A DNA stretch of 64,000 bases from an uncultured Clostridia bacterium (lineage in GTDB: Bacteria > Bacillota > Clostridia > TANB77 > CAG-508): NCBI GenBank assembly GCA_934169725.1, contig CAKPOF010000005.1:13526-77525 (forward strand). The letters are read 5' to 3'. Numbering within the stretch: the stretch's first letter is position 1; the number at the start of each line of letters is the position of its first letter. Under the pieces are notes generated by a model that saw only the letters and a list, made by a program, of their open reading frames with translations, had not been told where the DNA came from and did not search any database. Made by a program: the position numbers and the translations under genes. Positions 24,933 to 34,168 of this stretch are shown piece by piece.

Positions 24933-24961
24933 TTGTATTTTTGCCTATTTTATGCTATAAT
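24933..24961 (+). promoter_or_regulatory. Promoter of the 116-aa small gene
   Basis: TTGTAT (24933-24938), 17-bp spacer, TATAAT (24956-24961) with TGC extension. Confidence 0.75.
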
Positions 24962-24969
24962 ATATATAG

Positions 24970-24992
24970 TTTGAGAAGAAAATTTTCTCAAA
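24970..24992 (+). other. Leader hairpin of the 116-aa gene
   Basis: TTTGAGAA/TTCTCAAA stem with a 7-base loop, starting about 9 bp after the -10 box, hence at the 5' end of the transcript. Confidence 0.55.
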
Positions 24993-25039
24993 GGATTGCA
25001 ACCTATTATCTTTACATATAAACATTAGGAGGATTTTTT

Positions 25040-25390
25040 ATGAGTAATTTAAAAATTGCAGAAAACAACAACAACAATGTCGATGAAAAAAGTTTTGATC
25101 AAAAAAGAATCAAAAACGCTAAACGGAAAATACGAAAAAAACTTCGTAGAGCTCAAATTAAAACACTAAGACTAGTTGCAATCTTGGTTATTTTCGCTTT
25201 TCTGGTAGCACTGGTTTTATTGACAACTTTAGTTATTTTAAACCATGTAGCAATCGGAAAAGTATTGGGAAGCATTCCAGGTGCTATTGCACATTTCCCA
25301 ATTGATTGGCTTATTGCGGGAAGCATTGGAGCAGTAATTGGATTTTTAACATGTGGTATTTTTTATAGAATACTTAATTCTCGTCAATAA
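25040..25390 (+). CDS. Small membrane protein, two transmembrane segments (116 aa)
   Basis: Not recognised. TTAGGAGG lies 7 bases before the ATG. The N-terminus is hydrophilic with an asparagine run and then strongly basic (about residues 20-45, KRIKNAKRKIRKKLRRAQ). Two hydrophobic segments follow (about 46-70 and 85-108), the second containing GSIGAVIGFLTCG. The positive-inside rule puts the N-terminus in the cytoplasm. Four of eight arginine codons are CGN. Lone plus-strand small gene with its own promoter, leader hairpin and terminator. Confidence 0.85.
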   Translation: MSNLKIAENNNNNVDEKSFDQKRIKNAKRKIRKKLRRAQIKTLRLVAILVIFAFLVALVLLTTLVILNHVAIGKVLGSIPGAIAHFPIDWLIAGSIGAVIGFLTCGIFYRILNSRQ

Positions 25391-25400
25391 CCAAAAAAGA

Positions 25401-25437
25401 ATAAAAGACCGTATCATTTTTTGATACTGTCTTTTAT
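25401..25437. terminator. Bidirectional terminator overlapping the uvrC stop
   Basis: ATAAAAGACCGTATCA/TGATACTGTCTTTTAT, 16 bp with one mismatch. The left arm and loop hold the uvrC TGA (25414-25416) and its last codons lie in the right arm. Confidence 0.85.
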
Positions 25438-27231
25438 CTTTTTCGCTAATTCTTCTGTTATCCCTTTTACACTTCTTATTTCATCTACTGATGCTTTTCT
25501 TATGTTCTCAACACTTCCAAATTTCTTTAATAATTCTTGTTTTTTTACTTTCCCTATACCTGTTATATTATCAAGTTCTGATTTTGTTATATCTTTATCT
25601 CTTAATTTTCTATGGTATGTAATCGCCGTATCATGTACAGTATCTTGAAATTTTGTAATTAAATTCATAAGATTTTGCGATATTTCTAATTCATTCCTAT
25701 TTTCATCCATTAATGCTCTAGTTTGATGTTTATCATTTTTTACCATTCCATAAACTTTTATATCTAATCCATCAATCTTTCCATCATATTCTTTTTTTAT
25801 ATTGTTTATCGCTTGTTTAGTTGCTCTGATTTGTGTAATACCTCCATCAGCAAATATTACATCTGGTAATTTTCCAAATCCTCCATTTACATTTTCTATT
25901 GAATGTCTTAATCTTCTCATTATTACTTCTTCCATACATTTTGGATCATCTTGTCCATATACTGTTTTTATTTTAAATCTCCTTGATAAATTTCTTTTTA
26001 TAACACCATCTTGCATTACACACATTGCTGCAACCATATATTCCCCTGATATGTTTGATATATCATAAGTTTCAATTTTTCTTGGTAATTTATCCATTTT
26101 TAAAACTTTTTTTAGTTCCATTAAATTTTCACTTTTATCTTTTTCTTTATTTTGTAATGTAACCTTACTATTCAATTCTGCCATTTCGACAAACCTAAGT
26201 TTTTCGCCTTTTTTTGGTGTTTTTATTTCCACTTTTTTTCCTAATTCTGTGGATAACCATTTTTCAATTGACTCTTTATCCTCTATTTCCTCTCTTATCA
26301 TAATTTTATTTGGAATATTTGGATTATCAAAATAATATTGTTTTATAAATCCAGATAAAATTTCGCTATCTTCCATATCACTTAAGTCACTATAAAAATA
26401 GTGTTCTCTACCTATCATTTTACTGCCTCTTACAAAAAATATCTCTATACAAACTTCTAAATCTGATTTTGCAATACCTATTACATCAATATTATTTTCT
26501 GATATATTAGAAACTTTTTGTTTTTCAGATGCTCTTTCTATTGCCTGTTTTCTATCTCTTAAATCTGCTGCCTTTTCATATTCCATATTTTGGGATGCTT
26601 GTTGCATCTGCATTTCTAAATCTTTTAATACTTTTGATGTTTTTCCATCTAATAAATCTATTATTTCTTTTATCTGCTCATTATATTCTTGTTTATCTAC
26701 TTTACCAACACATGGAGCCATACATCTACCAATATGATAATTTAAACATGGTCTAGCTCTTTCTTTTAAAACTTTACATTGATGTATTTTATATCGTCCT
26801 TTTATAAAATCTAACATTTCTTTAGCTGCTCCAGGATTTGCATATGGTCCAAAATATTTAGAACTGTCATTTATAATTCTTCTTGTATAATACACCCCTG
26901 GATATTCTGATTTCACATCAATTTTTATATATGGATATGTTTTGTCATCTTTTAATAAAACATTAAATTTAGGTCTATTTTTCTTTATTAAATTACACTC
27001 TAATATTAATGCTTCAGCCTCATTATCTACAACTATGTATTCAAAATGGTCTATCAAAGAAACCATTTTTTCTATTCTAGCTGTTTTATTATTTTTTCTA
27101 AAATATTGCCTAACTCTATTTTTTAAAGATATAGCTTTTCCAACATATATAATTTTATCATCTTTATCATGCATAATATATACACCTGGTTTACTAGGCA
27201 ATTTTTTTAATTCTTCTTCTATATTAAACAT
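25414..27231 (-). CDS. uvrC: Excinuclease ABC subunit C
   Basis: Makes both incisions in nucleotide excision repair. N-terminal GIY-YIG nuclease: LPSKPGVYIMHDKDDKIIYVGKA and SLKNRVRQYF; cysteine-containing middle (CKVLKERARPCLNYHIGRC); UVR domain near 205-235 (MEYEKAADLRD); RNase H-like C-terminal nuclease (IETYDISNISGEYMVAAM, PDVIFADGGITQI); and terminal helix-hairpin-helix repeats (NITGIGKVKKQELLKKFG, VKGITEELAKKI). 605 aa is full length. Single gene with AAGAGGAA before the ATG; the end overlaps a bidirectional terminator. Confidence 0.98.
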   Translation of the reverse strand: MFNIEEELKKLPSKPGVYIMHDKDDKIIYVGKAISLKNRVRQYFRKNNKTARIEKMVSLIDHFEYIVVDNEAEALILECNLIKKNRPKFNVLLKDDKTYPYIKIDVKSEYPGVYYTRRIINDSSKYFGPYANPGAAKEMLDFIKGRYKIHQCKVLKERARPCLNYHIGRCMAPCVGKVDKQEYNEQIKEIIDLLDGKTSKVLKDLEMQMQQASQNMEYEKAADLRDRKQAIERASEKQKVSNISENNIDVIGIAKSDLEVCIEIFFVRGSKMIGREHYFYSDLSDMEDSEILSGFIKQYYFDNPNIPNKIMIREEIEDKESIEKWLSTELGKKVEIKTPKKGEKLRFVEMAELNSKVTLQNKEKDKSENLMELKKVLKMDKLPRKIETYDISNISGEYMVAAMCVMQDGVIKRNLSRRFKIKTVYGQDDPKCMEEVIMRRLRHSIENVNGGFGKLPDVIFADGGITQIRATKQAINNIKKEYDGKIDGLDIKVYGMVKNDKHQTRALMDENRNELEISQNLMNLITKFQDTVHDTAITYHRKLRDKDITKSELDNITGIGKVKKQELLKKFGSVENIRKASVDEIRSVKGITEELAKKIKDSIKK

Positions 27232-27295
27232 TTCTATTCCTCTTTTTAACTATTTTACTTATAATTATATCTAAAAAAAATAGTTTTATCAAATT

Positions 27296-27494
27296 CAAAT
27301 TTTTAATATATATTAAGAATTTGATAATATTTTGTTTTGAAATACCGCGTAAGCGATCAAACGAACGATAGTGAGTGCGAATTGGAGCAAACTACATACT
27401 AATAATTTTTATATGTGGTTTGCGACACCAAGGTATGAAAAAACAATATATATCAAATTAAAAAAGATTTATTAAAAAAATGTAAATTGTAAAA
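27296..27494 (+). repeat. MITE copy 1 (degenerate ends)
   Basis: Core TGAAATACCGCGTAAGCGAT through GACACCAAGGTATGA is intact, flanked by decayed inverted repeats (AATTTGATAATATTTTGTTT; AAACAATATATATCAAATT). No convincing target duplication, so it is probably an older copy. It lies between uvrC and the glmS promoter. Confidence 0.85.
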
Positions 27495-27536
27495 ACTAAC
27501 ATTTAATATTAAAAAAATAAAATTTTTTAATAAGAC

Positions 27537-27563
27537 TTGCTTATTTTTTTCTTTTAGTATAAT
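27537..27563 (+). promoter_or_regulatory. Possible glmS promoter
   Basis: TATAAT at 27558-27563, with TTGCTT 15 bp upstream (27537-27542). The short spacer lowers confidence. Position is about 65 bp before the ribozyme cleavage site. Confidence 0.5.
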
Positions 27564-27617
27564 ATAATAAAAGTAAATTGAAAGTATGCAAAAAATTTTT
27601 AGAAAGGAGTTTTTAAT

Positions 27618-27800
27618 TTAATATCTAGCGCCTGGACATTTTTATGTTGACGAGGTTCAAGGTTATCGAAATATTCGGCGGATGCCTTGATGGCTTTAAC
27701 TTATGGTCATTAATATTGATAAAAAAAGTAATAGTGATGTTACAACAAAATTCAATATGTATAAGTTTATTTTGCATGCCTTTAATTCCAAAATTTCTTT
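27618..27800 (+). promoter_or_regulatory. glmS ribozyme-riboswitch
   Basis: Self-cleaving, glucosamine-6-phosphate-responsive RNA upstream of glmS. Diagnostic segments: the cleavage site A/GCGCCTGGAC (cut between 27627 and 27628), GACGAGG (27649-27655), TATCGAAATATTCGGCGGAT and GCC (to 27686). The 3' stems P3-P4 are AT-rich and I place the end approximately. Binding of GlcN6P triggers cleavage and loss of glmS mRNA, a feedback loop on amino-sugar synthesis. The open frame on the other strand here is a shadow. Confidence 0.93.
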
Positions 27801-27859
27801 TTAGAAATAAATAAAATTTAATTAAAAGCAATATAATTTGCTTGAATGGAGGATTTATT

Positions 27860-29701
27860 ATGTGTGGAATTGTAGGTTACATTGGTAAACAAAAAGCTAG
27901 TCCAATTTTAATCAATGGACTAATAAGATTAGAATATAGAGGTTATGATTCAGCAGGAATCTCTACTATAGAGCCTGATGGATTATCTGTAATGAAAGAT
28001 AAAGGTAGAGTAAAAAATCTATATAACCTAAATGGTATTGATGATTTAAAGGGAACTATTGGTATTGCTCATACTAGATGGGCAACTCATGGTAAACCAT
28101 CTAAAGAAAATGCTCACCCTCATCAAGATAATTCAAAAACTTTTAGTGTTGTTCATAATGGTATTATCGAAAATTATAATGAATTAAGAAAATTTTTAAT
28201 TGATAATGGTTATACTTTCTATTCTGATACAGATACAGAAATTATACCAAACTTAATCCATTATTATTATGTTAAAGAAAATAGTAATGATAAAAAAATT
28301 AATCTTTTAAAAGCAATTCAACAAACATGTTCTGATTTAAAAGGTAGTTTTGCTTTAGAAATAATTTGTAAAGACTTCCCTGACAATATGGTTGTTGTAA
28401 GAAAAGATAGCCCACTAGTTATAGGTAAAGGTGATGGAGAAAACTACATTTCTTCTGATATTCCAGCAATTTTATCATTTACTAGAAATTTCTATTTTCT
28501 AAATGATTATGAATTTGCTTTTTTATCAAGAGAAAATATAGAGTTTTATGATAAAGATTTAAATAAAACAGAAAAAAATGTTCAAGTTATTGAATGGGAT
28601 GCTACAGGTAGTGAAAAAAATGGTTACGAAGATTTTATGTTAAAAGAAATTTTTGAACAACCAACTGCTATTCGTGAAACTATTGGTGCTAAATTTAGCC
28701 AAGGTTCAAAATGTACATTTAATGAATTGAATTTTACAAAAGAATATTTATCAAGTATAAAAAGAATATATATCGTTGCCTGTGGTACAGCTATGCATGC
28801 TGGTTTAGTTGGTAAAGATATGATTGAAAAAATATGTAGAATACAAACCGAAGTAGATATTGCTTCTGAATTTAGATATAGAAATCCATTGGTTGATGAA
28901 GAAACTTTATGTATCTTTACTTCTCAATCTGGTGAAACAGCAGATACAATAGCTGCATTAAAATTATCAAAAGAAAAAGGTGCAAAAACAATAGCTATAA
29001 CAAATGTTATAGGAAGTTCTATTACAAGAGAAGCAGATTATTCTATTTATACTCATGCTGGTCCTGAAATAGCTGTTGCATCAACTAAAGCATATACTTC
29101 ACAAGTTGCTTTATTTGCAGTATTATCAATATATTTTGCTGAAACATTAGGTCATGATCCAAAAGATTTCGCTGATTTAAAAAATGAAATTTTAGAATTA
29201 CCTAAAAAGATAGAAGAATGTTTGAAACTAAATGATACTATAAAAGATTTTGCCAAAAAAGTTTATACCGAAAAAGATATGTTCTTTATTGGTAGAGGTA
29301 TCGATGAAACTGTTTCAAGAGAAGGTTCTTTAAAAGTAAAAGAAGTTTCATATATTCATTCTGAAAGTTATGCAGCAGGTGAATTAAAACATGGTGCTAT
29401 TGCCTTAATTGAAAAAGGAGTTACTGTTGTTGGAGTTATGACAGACCCAACTTTAGTAGAAAAAACTGTTAGCAATATACAAGAAGTTGTTACTCGTGGT
29501 GCTAAAACTTTAATCGTAACAAATCAAAATATAGATAAATCAATGTTTGATACTGTTTTAAATATACCAGATGTAGACCCAAGTATCTCACCTATTTTAT
29601 CTGTTGTACCTTTACAATTATTTGCTTATTATATTGCAAAAGAAAAAGGCTTAGATGTTGACAAACCAAGAAATTTAGCCAAATCTGTAACAGTTGAATA
29701 A
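27860..29701 (+). CDS. glmS: Glutamine-fructose-6-phosphate aminotransferase
   Basis: First step of UDP-GlcNAc synthesis for peptidoglycan. The N-terminal glutaminase begins MCGIVGYIGK, where Cys2 becomes the nucleophile after Met removal, so ATG 27860 (GGAGG 7 bases upstream) must be the start and not the ATG 18 bases earlier. LRLEYRGYDSAGIS-type residues and HTRWATHGKPS follow. Two SIS sugar-binding domains show VACGTAMHAG, SQSGETADTIAALK and HSESYAAGELKHGAIALI. It ends in the catalytic PRNLAKSVTVE. 613 aa. Regulated by the ribozyme at 27618. Confidence 0.98.
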   Translation: MCGIVGYIGKQKASPILINGLIRLEYRGYDSAGISTIEPDGLSVMKDKGRVKNLYNLNGIDDLKGTIGIAHTRWATHGKPSKENAHPHQDNSKTFSVVHNGIIENYNELRKFLIDNGYTFYSDTDTEIIPNLIHYYYVKENSNDKKINLLKAIQQTCSDLKGSFALEIICKDFPDNMVVVRKDSPLVIGKGDGENYISSDIPAILSFTRNFYFLNDYEFAFLSRENIEFYDKDLNKTEKNVQVIEWDATGSEKNGYEDFMLKEIFEQPTAIRETIGAKFSQGSKCTFNELNFTKEYLSSIKRIYIVACGTAMHAGLVGKDMIEKICRIQTEVDIASEFRYRNPLVDEETLCIFTSQSGETADTIAALKLSKEKGAKTIAITNVIGSSITREADYSIYTHAGPEIAVASTKAYTSQVALFAVLSIYFAETLGHDPKDFADLKNEILELPKKIEECLKLNDTIKDFAKKVYTEKDMFFIGRGIDETVSREGSLKVKEVSYIHSESYAAGELKHGAIALIEKGVTVVGVMTDPTLVEKTVSNIQEVVTRGAKTLIVTNQNIDKSMFDTVLNIPDVDPSISPILSVVPLQLFAYYIAKEKGLDVDKPRNLAKSVTVE

Positions 29702-29711
29702 AATAAAAACC

Positions 29712-29750
29712 AAAAAATATCACTATAAATTTACATAGTGATATTTTTTT
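29712..29750. terminator. Bidirectional terminator between glmS and bofA
   Basis: AAAAAATATCACTAT/ATAGTGATATTTTTTT, 15 pairs, A run and T run on either side. It overlaps the bofA stop codon. Confidence 0.9.
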
Positions 29751-30009
29751 ATCCTATTAAAAGTTTTATTATAATCAAACATACTACACCTGGCAATCCT
29801 AATAACCCTATAATTATACTATTTATAATGTTTAATCCTATATGAAAATTGAAATTTGCACCTATAATGTTCACAATATATATTATGATTCCGCCAAATA
29901 TTGAATTTAATAACAATTTTAATACCTTTTTTATTGGAACTATAAATATTTTTCCAATAATGAATATAAAACATATACAAGCTAAATATGTAATGATATT
30001 AGAATCCAT
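29749..30009 (-). CDS. bofA: BofA-like pro-sigma-K processing inhibitor
   Basis: An 86-aa hydrophobic protein with the BofA pattern PIKKVLKLLLNSIFGGIIIY, NIIGANFNFHIGLNIINSII and IGLLGLPGVVCLIIIKLL. BofA holds the SpoIVFB protease inactive in the mother cell during sporulation. It follows the DUF2508 (YaaL) gene, as in many Firmicutes (recR-yaaL-bofA). GGAGG lies before the ATG. Confidence 0.92.
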   Translation of the reverse strand: MDSNIITYLACICFIFIIGKIFIVPIKKVLKLLLNSIFGGIIIYIVNIIGANFNFHIGLNIINSIIIGLLGLPGVVCLIIIKLLIG

Positions 30010-30073
30010 TTTATACCTCCAATTAATAACATATATCTTTTTAATTATTATGCTATTAACCGGACAAATAGAC

Positions 30074-30355
30074 CTATCCTACCTCTTCATTTAATAATCT
30101 ATATTTTATATCATTTATCATATCTACTGTTATTCCCTTAATTTTTGCCAATCTAATTAAATAATTAAGTTTTGCTTGGTTGGCTTTTATTTGGTATATA
30201 TAATAATCAACTAATTCATCTTGTGCATACTCAAAATTTTTATTAGCATTTTTTATTTCATTTTTTGTCATAATTATATTTTTAATTAATTCTATCTCTT
30301 TTTCTCTTTCATCTAAATTTTCTATATTTTTTTCCTTTATATATCCATCAATCAT
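30074..30355 (-). CDS. DUF2508 (YaaL-like) protein
   Basis: A 93-aa acidic helical protein. The pattern KNEIKNANKNFEYAQDELVD, YYIYQIKANQAKLNYLIRLA, KIKGI is that of DUF2508/YaaL, and the next gene is bofA as in Bacillus. Function unknown; probably transcribed with bofA. recR, the usual upstream neighbour, is absent: a MITE lies there instead. Confidence 0.85.
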   Translation of the reverse strand: MIDGYIKEKNIENLDEREKEIELIKNIIMTKNEIKNANKNFEYAQDELVDYYIYQIKANQAKLNYLIRLAKIKGITVDMINDIKYRLLNEEVG

Positions 30356-30465
30356 ACATTTCCCCCAATAATATTATTATTCAATTGTATTATATTCAAT
30401 TTTATATTTTTTATACTTGTATTTGTTAATAACTAAAACAATCGTGTATGAATCAATATTTATAA

Positions 30466-30679
30466 GTTGCAATTTACAGTTTATAAAATAAATCATTTTT
30501 AAATTTAATAATATATTGTTTTTTCATACCTTGGTGTCGCAAACCACATATAAAATTTTTATTATGTCGTTTGCTCCAATTCGCACTCACTATCGTTCGT
30601 TTGATCGCTTACGCGGTATTTCAAAACAATATATTATTAAATTTTTATAAGTTAAATATTTTGAACTGTGAATTGTAAC
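30466..30679 (-). repeat. MITE copy 2 with perfect 8-bp target duplication
   Basis: 214 bp, inverted relative to the other copies. Ends GTTGCAATTTACAG and CTGTGAATTGTAAC. ATTTATAA occurs on both sides (30458-30465 and 30680-30687). It occupies the gap before the VirD4-like gene; the remaining bases hold that gene's leader and nothing else I recognise. Confidence 0.93.
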
Positions 30680-30785
30680 ATTTATAAAAAATAATATGTA
30701 CAAATTTAGTCAAAACCCTTGTTTTTTTAGCGTTTTTGTAGGATAATATATGTGTGTATTTTTAATTTTCGAAAGGATATTTTAA

Positions 30786-33113
30786 ATGAAATTAATAGAT
30801 AAATTTTTGAAAAAATTAAATGTAAGCAGAAATACTTTTGCAACATATATTTTAACATTAGTAACAGTATATTTAGCAGTTGATAGAATAGTTGAAATGC
30901 TCTTAATGATTTTTACAGGTGTTTCATATTCATATTGGGGGCCATTTCAATATACGTTAGCATTAGCATGTCCGATATTTGCATTTTTATTTTCAGGTGC
31001 TTCTGAGTTTGTCAACTCTAATGCAAAAAAAGTTTCAATTTTCTATCTATATGTAATTGGTTTATATATTATTGCACTTTCAATGTTTACACAATGGTTA
31101 AATCAAGCGGCTTGGCTATTATTTATTTCAGTGCCAAACTATATAGATATTATAACAAACTTTTCTGAAATTGTGAGACCTGCCTTTTCTAGCATATCAC
31201 TTTATCTACCACTTGTTAGTTTTTGGCCATTATTTAATTGGTTATACTTTGGTATAAATGATAGTTTAGATTTGACTCGTTCTATTTGGGATTATGGTGG
31301 AATTAACTTAGCAGATACAACAAAAGATCGTGGTATATATACATGTGAAACATTTTTATGTACAAATAGTGATACTGGTAAATCTATTGTTATTCCTGAA
31401 ATTTCTAGATATTCTTCTTTATTTGTATGTGGAGGATCAGGGTCTGGAAAAACTTCTTTAATATTTGAACCAATGATTGCTAGAGATATTGAAAAAAAAT
31501 ATTTCTTTAGAGAAGTTTCAAAAGAAATGGGATTCACTGCTTTAAAAACAGGAATTGCATACCTAACTAAACCATATGATAATGATTATTTAAATCATAA
31601 TTTTAACTTAAATATGTTAGCTCCTGCAGAAAATAAGGAAGATGTATATAATGCTTATATGAAAAAAATGATTTTAGGAAAAATAGGAGGAAAAATAGTA
31701 TATAGAAACTTAGGTATGGAAATTGTATCTCCTGATTATGAACTTATTGAACATATGACAGATGTATGTACTAATTTTGGATTTAAATATAATATCATTG
31801 ATCCTTCTAATTCAAGTTCAATTGGATTAAATCCATTTGTATATGATAATCCAACAAAAATTGCTATTACAATTTCTTCTGCTTTAAAAGCAATGTATAC
31901 AACTGTGCATGAAGAAACCGAAGATGTATACAGAGAAGATTTTATTATTCAAGCTATTGAAAATTTAGCAATAATTTTAAAAGAAATGTATCCAAAAATG
32001 AATGACGGAGCTCTTCCAAATATGGAAGATATGCTAAAAATGTTTACTAACTTTGACTTAATTGAAAAAATGTGTGAAATTATGGCTCATGATGAAACAT
32101 TAAGAAACAAATATAGTGTTCAACTTTCATATTTCAAAAAATGTTTCTATAAAGATGGTGTTGGAAAAGAACAAACTGAACGTGATATATATGCAGCTGT
32201 TACACAACTTGACAATTTGTTAAGATTACCTGGTGTTAAATCAATTTTATGTAATAGATTTAATAATATTGACTTTGATAAAGCTCTTGAAAATGGAGAA
32301 TTAACTTTTATATGTACACGTCGTGGAGATTTGGGTTCTTCAACTCATCAAGCTTTTGGTTTATTCTTCTTGATATCAATGCAAAATGCAGTTTTAAGAA
32401 GACCTGGTTCTGAAAGTACTAGAATACCTAACTTTTTATATATAGATGAATTTCCTGATTTTATGTGTAAATCTACAGAAGCAATATTCACTATGTATAG
32501 AAAATATCGTGTAGGTAGTGTTATTTCAGCTCAAAACTTAGCACAATTATCTACAACAAAAGCAAAAGAAAATTTAAAAACAACATTATTATCTAACTGT
32601 GCGAGTAAAATATTTACAGGTAATGGGGTTGTAGATGAATTAAATTGGTGGTCAGCTGAATTTGGAAAAATTAGAGAATGGACATTTAAAAATGATATTA
32701 ATTTTAATACAGGAAAATATGAAGATAAACATGGCGATGTAAAATGGGAATATATAAATGTCTTCTCAGCTGGAAAATTACAAGGAATGTTAACTGATAA
32801 AAAATGTGCATACAAAATTAGAGATCTTGGTGGTAAATATCTTATAGGTCCTGGTAATTTTAATTACCTAGAATCTAAATATAAAGAAAAACAAAAAATT
32901 AAGTACTTCGATTTTGGAAAATATTCTGATGGTGTAACTACTGCTACAGAAGATGATACATCTCCTAGAAAGAAATTTGATTTAAAAAATTTAGATTTTA
33001 CAGATGAAAGAAATGAGGTTGATCCTGTTCAAACAGATACAACAGATTCTAAATATTTATTTGATAATGATGATGCTGTAGTAATTAACTTTAAAAAGAA
33101 TGAAAAGAAATAA
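30786..33113 (+). CDS. VirD4/TraG-type coupling ATPase, without conjugation partners
   Basis: Four N-terminal membrane segments (about residues 15-165) precede a TraG/VirD4 ATPase: Walker A VCGGSGSGKTSLIFEP (about 218-226) and Walker B NFLYIDEFPDFM (about 555), then SVISAQNLAQLSTTKAKE. Such proteins feed DNA or protein substrates to type IV secretion channels. At 775 aa it is longer than Tn916/Tn1549-type coupling proteins, mainly through an insertion after Walker A and an acidic tail. No relaxase, VirB4 or pilus gene is near. MITE sequences lie on both sides (30466 and 33176). It may be an orphan of an integrative element or a chromosomal protein with another role. Confidence 0.85.
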   Translation: MKLIDKFLKKLNVSRNTFATYILTLVTVYLAVDRIVEMLLMIFTGVSYSYWGPFQYTLALACPIFAFLFSGASEFVNSNAKKVSIFYLYVIGLYIIALSMFTQWLNQAAWLLFISVPNYIDIITNFSEIVRPAFSSISLYLPLVSFWPLFNWLYFGINDSLDLTRSIWDYGGINLADTTKDRGIYTCETFLCTNSDTGKSIVIPEISRYSSLFVCGGSGSGKTSLIFEPMIARDIEKKYFFREVSKEMGFTALKTGIAYLTKPYDNDYLNHNFNLNMLAPAENKEDVYNAYMKKMILGKIGGKIVYRNLGMEIVSPDYELIEHMTDVCTNFGFKYNIIDPSNSSSIGLNPFVYDNPTKIAITISSALKAMYTTVHEETEDVYREDFIIQAIENLAIILKEMYPKMNDGALPNMEDMLKMFTNFDLIEKMCEIMAHDETLRNKYSVQLSYFKKCFYKDGVGKEQTERDIYAAVTQLDNLLRLPGVKSILCNRFNNIDFDKALENGELTFICTRRGDLGSSTHQAFGLFFLISMQNAVLRRPGSESTRIPNFLYIDEFPDFMCKSTEAIFTMYRKYRVGSVISAQNLAQLSTTKAKENLKTTLLSNCASKIFTGNGVVDELNWWSAEFGKIREWTFKNDINFNTGKYEDKHGDVKWEYINVFSAGKLQGMLTDKKCAYKIRDLGGKYLIGPGNFNYLESKYKEKQKIKYFDFGKYSDGVTTATEDDTSPRKKFDLKNLDFTDERNEVDPVQTDTTDSKYLFDNDDAVVINFKKNEKK

Positions 33114-33115
33114 AA

Positions 33116-33166
33116 AAAACACGTATATGAATTCTACTTTTATAGTAAAGTTCATATACGTGTTTT
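33116..33166 (+). terminator. Terminator of the coupling ATPase gene
   Basis: Sixteen perfect pairs AAAACACGTATATGAA/TTCATATACGTGTTTT around a 19-base loop that can itself pair, starting 3 bases after the stop codon. Confidence 0.88.
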
Positions 33167-33175
33167 CTATTTTGG

Positions 33176-33230
33176 GTTACAATTCACAGTTTAAAAAATA
33201 AATAGTTTTTAAATTTAACAATATATTATT
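33176..33230 (+). repeat. MITE remnant lacking the core
   Basis: GTTACAATTCACAGTTTAAA and AAATTTAACAATATATTATT match one inverted repeat running straight into the outer part of the other, so the core was deleted. It abuts the stop codon of the permease gene at 33229. Confidence 0.75.
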
Positions 33231-34083
33231 AAACTTTTAATCCTACACATTCTAAAACTATTCCAGCTATAACTCCAATCACATATAACAAAGTCATCAC
33301 TTTTATATTATTTTTTATATCTTTATTTATCCTAAATAAAACAGCAAGTCCAACACCAGCTCCTACTAATAATCCTGCTATCATAGTACCTGCTGATATT
33401 ATATTCTGTAAATACATTTGTGTAATAATTACTGAAGATGCACAGTTAGGTATTAATCCAATTATTCCAGCTATAATAGGTCCTAATATAGGTTTGTCAA
33501 ACATAAAATTGGCTATATTTTCTTCCCCAATAAAATACATACATATATTAATAAATAAAGTTACAATAAATATAAATACAAAAATATTACTTGTATGCTT
33601 TACAGTAGATTTCAATATTCCATGTTCACAATCACAATGTTCTTTTTCACATAAATCTACTATATCTTCTTCCTCTTCTATTCCTTTATTTTTTATTCTA
33701 ACCACTAAGTCAATTAGAAATCCAGCTATTATTCCAATTATTAATTTTATTGCTAATATTTTAGCTATCATTTGAATTGATACACCTTCAGAAATTAAAA
33801 TTGGTAACATTTCATCTGATGTAGATAAATATACAGAAATCAGTGTTCCCATTGTAATTACCTTTGCTGCATATAAATTTGTAGCAGATACAGAAAAACC
33901 ACATTGTGGTAATATTCCCAACATGCCCCCTATAAGCGGACCATATTTACCAGATTTTCTTATAGTATCTTTAGTTTTTTCTTTGGTTTTATGTTCAATA
34001 TATTCCATTAACCAATATGTAATAAATAAAAATGGTATTAGTTTTACACTATCTATAACTGTATCTTTTAATATTTCTAACAT
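33229..34083 (-). CDS. Putative heavy-metal exporter permease (ArsP_2/PF11449-like)
   Basis: A polytopic protein of 284 aa with two related halves, each carrying a G-x-P-x-C motif: MLGILPQCGFSVSATNLYA and IGLIPNCASSVIITQMYL. This duplicated PQCG/PNCA pattern is that of the ten-helix putative metal exporters. A cytoplasmic loop (about 133-157) is acidic with CEKEHCDCEH, a plausible metal-binding cluster. The substrate (manganese, arsenic or other) cannot be told. Single gene between MITE sequences. Confidence 0.82.
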   Translation of the reverse strand: MLEILKDTVIDSVKLIPFLFITYWLMEYIEHKTKEKTKDTIRKSGKYGPLIGGMLGILPQCGFSVSATNLYAAKVITMGTLISVYLSTSDEMLPILISEGVSIQMIAKILAIKLIIGIIAGFLIDLVVRIKNKGIEEEEDIVDLCEKEHCDCEHGILKSTVKHTSNIFVFIFIVTLFINICMYFIGEENIANFMFDKPILGPIIAGIIGLIPNCASSVIITQMYLQNIISAGTMIAGLLVGAGVGLAVLFRINKDIKNNIKVMTLLYVIGVIAGIVLECVGLKV

Positions 34084-34168
34084 CTTCTCCTCCTATTTCG
34101 TATATATTAACATGAACTTGTACAAATTTCAATTAATAGCTAATAAATATTTAAAATTATAACAAGTT

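Noticed and set aside
27625..27831. 68-aa minus-strand frame
   Set aside because: Antisense of the glmS ribozyme.
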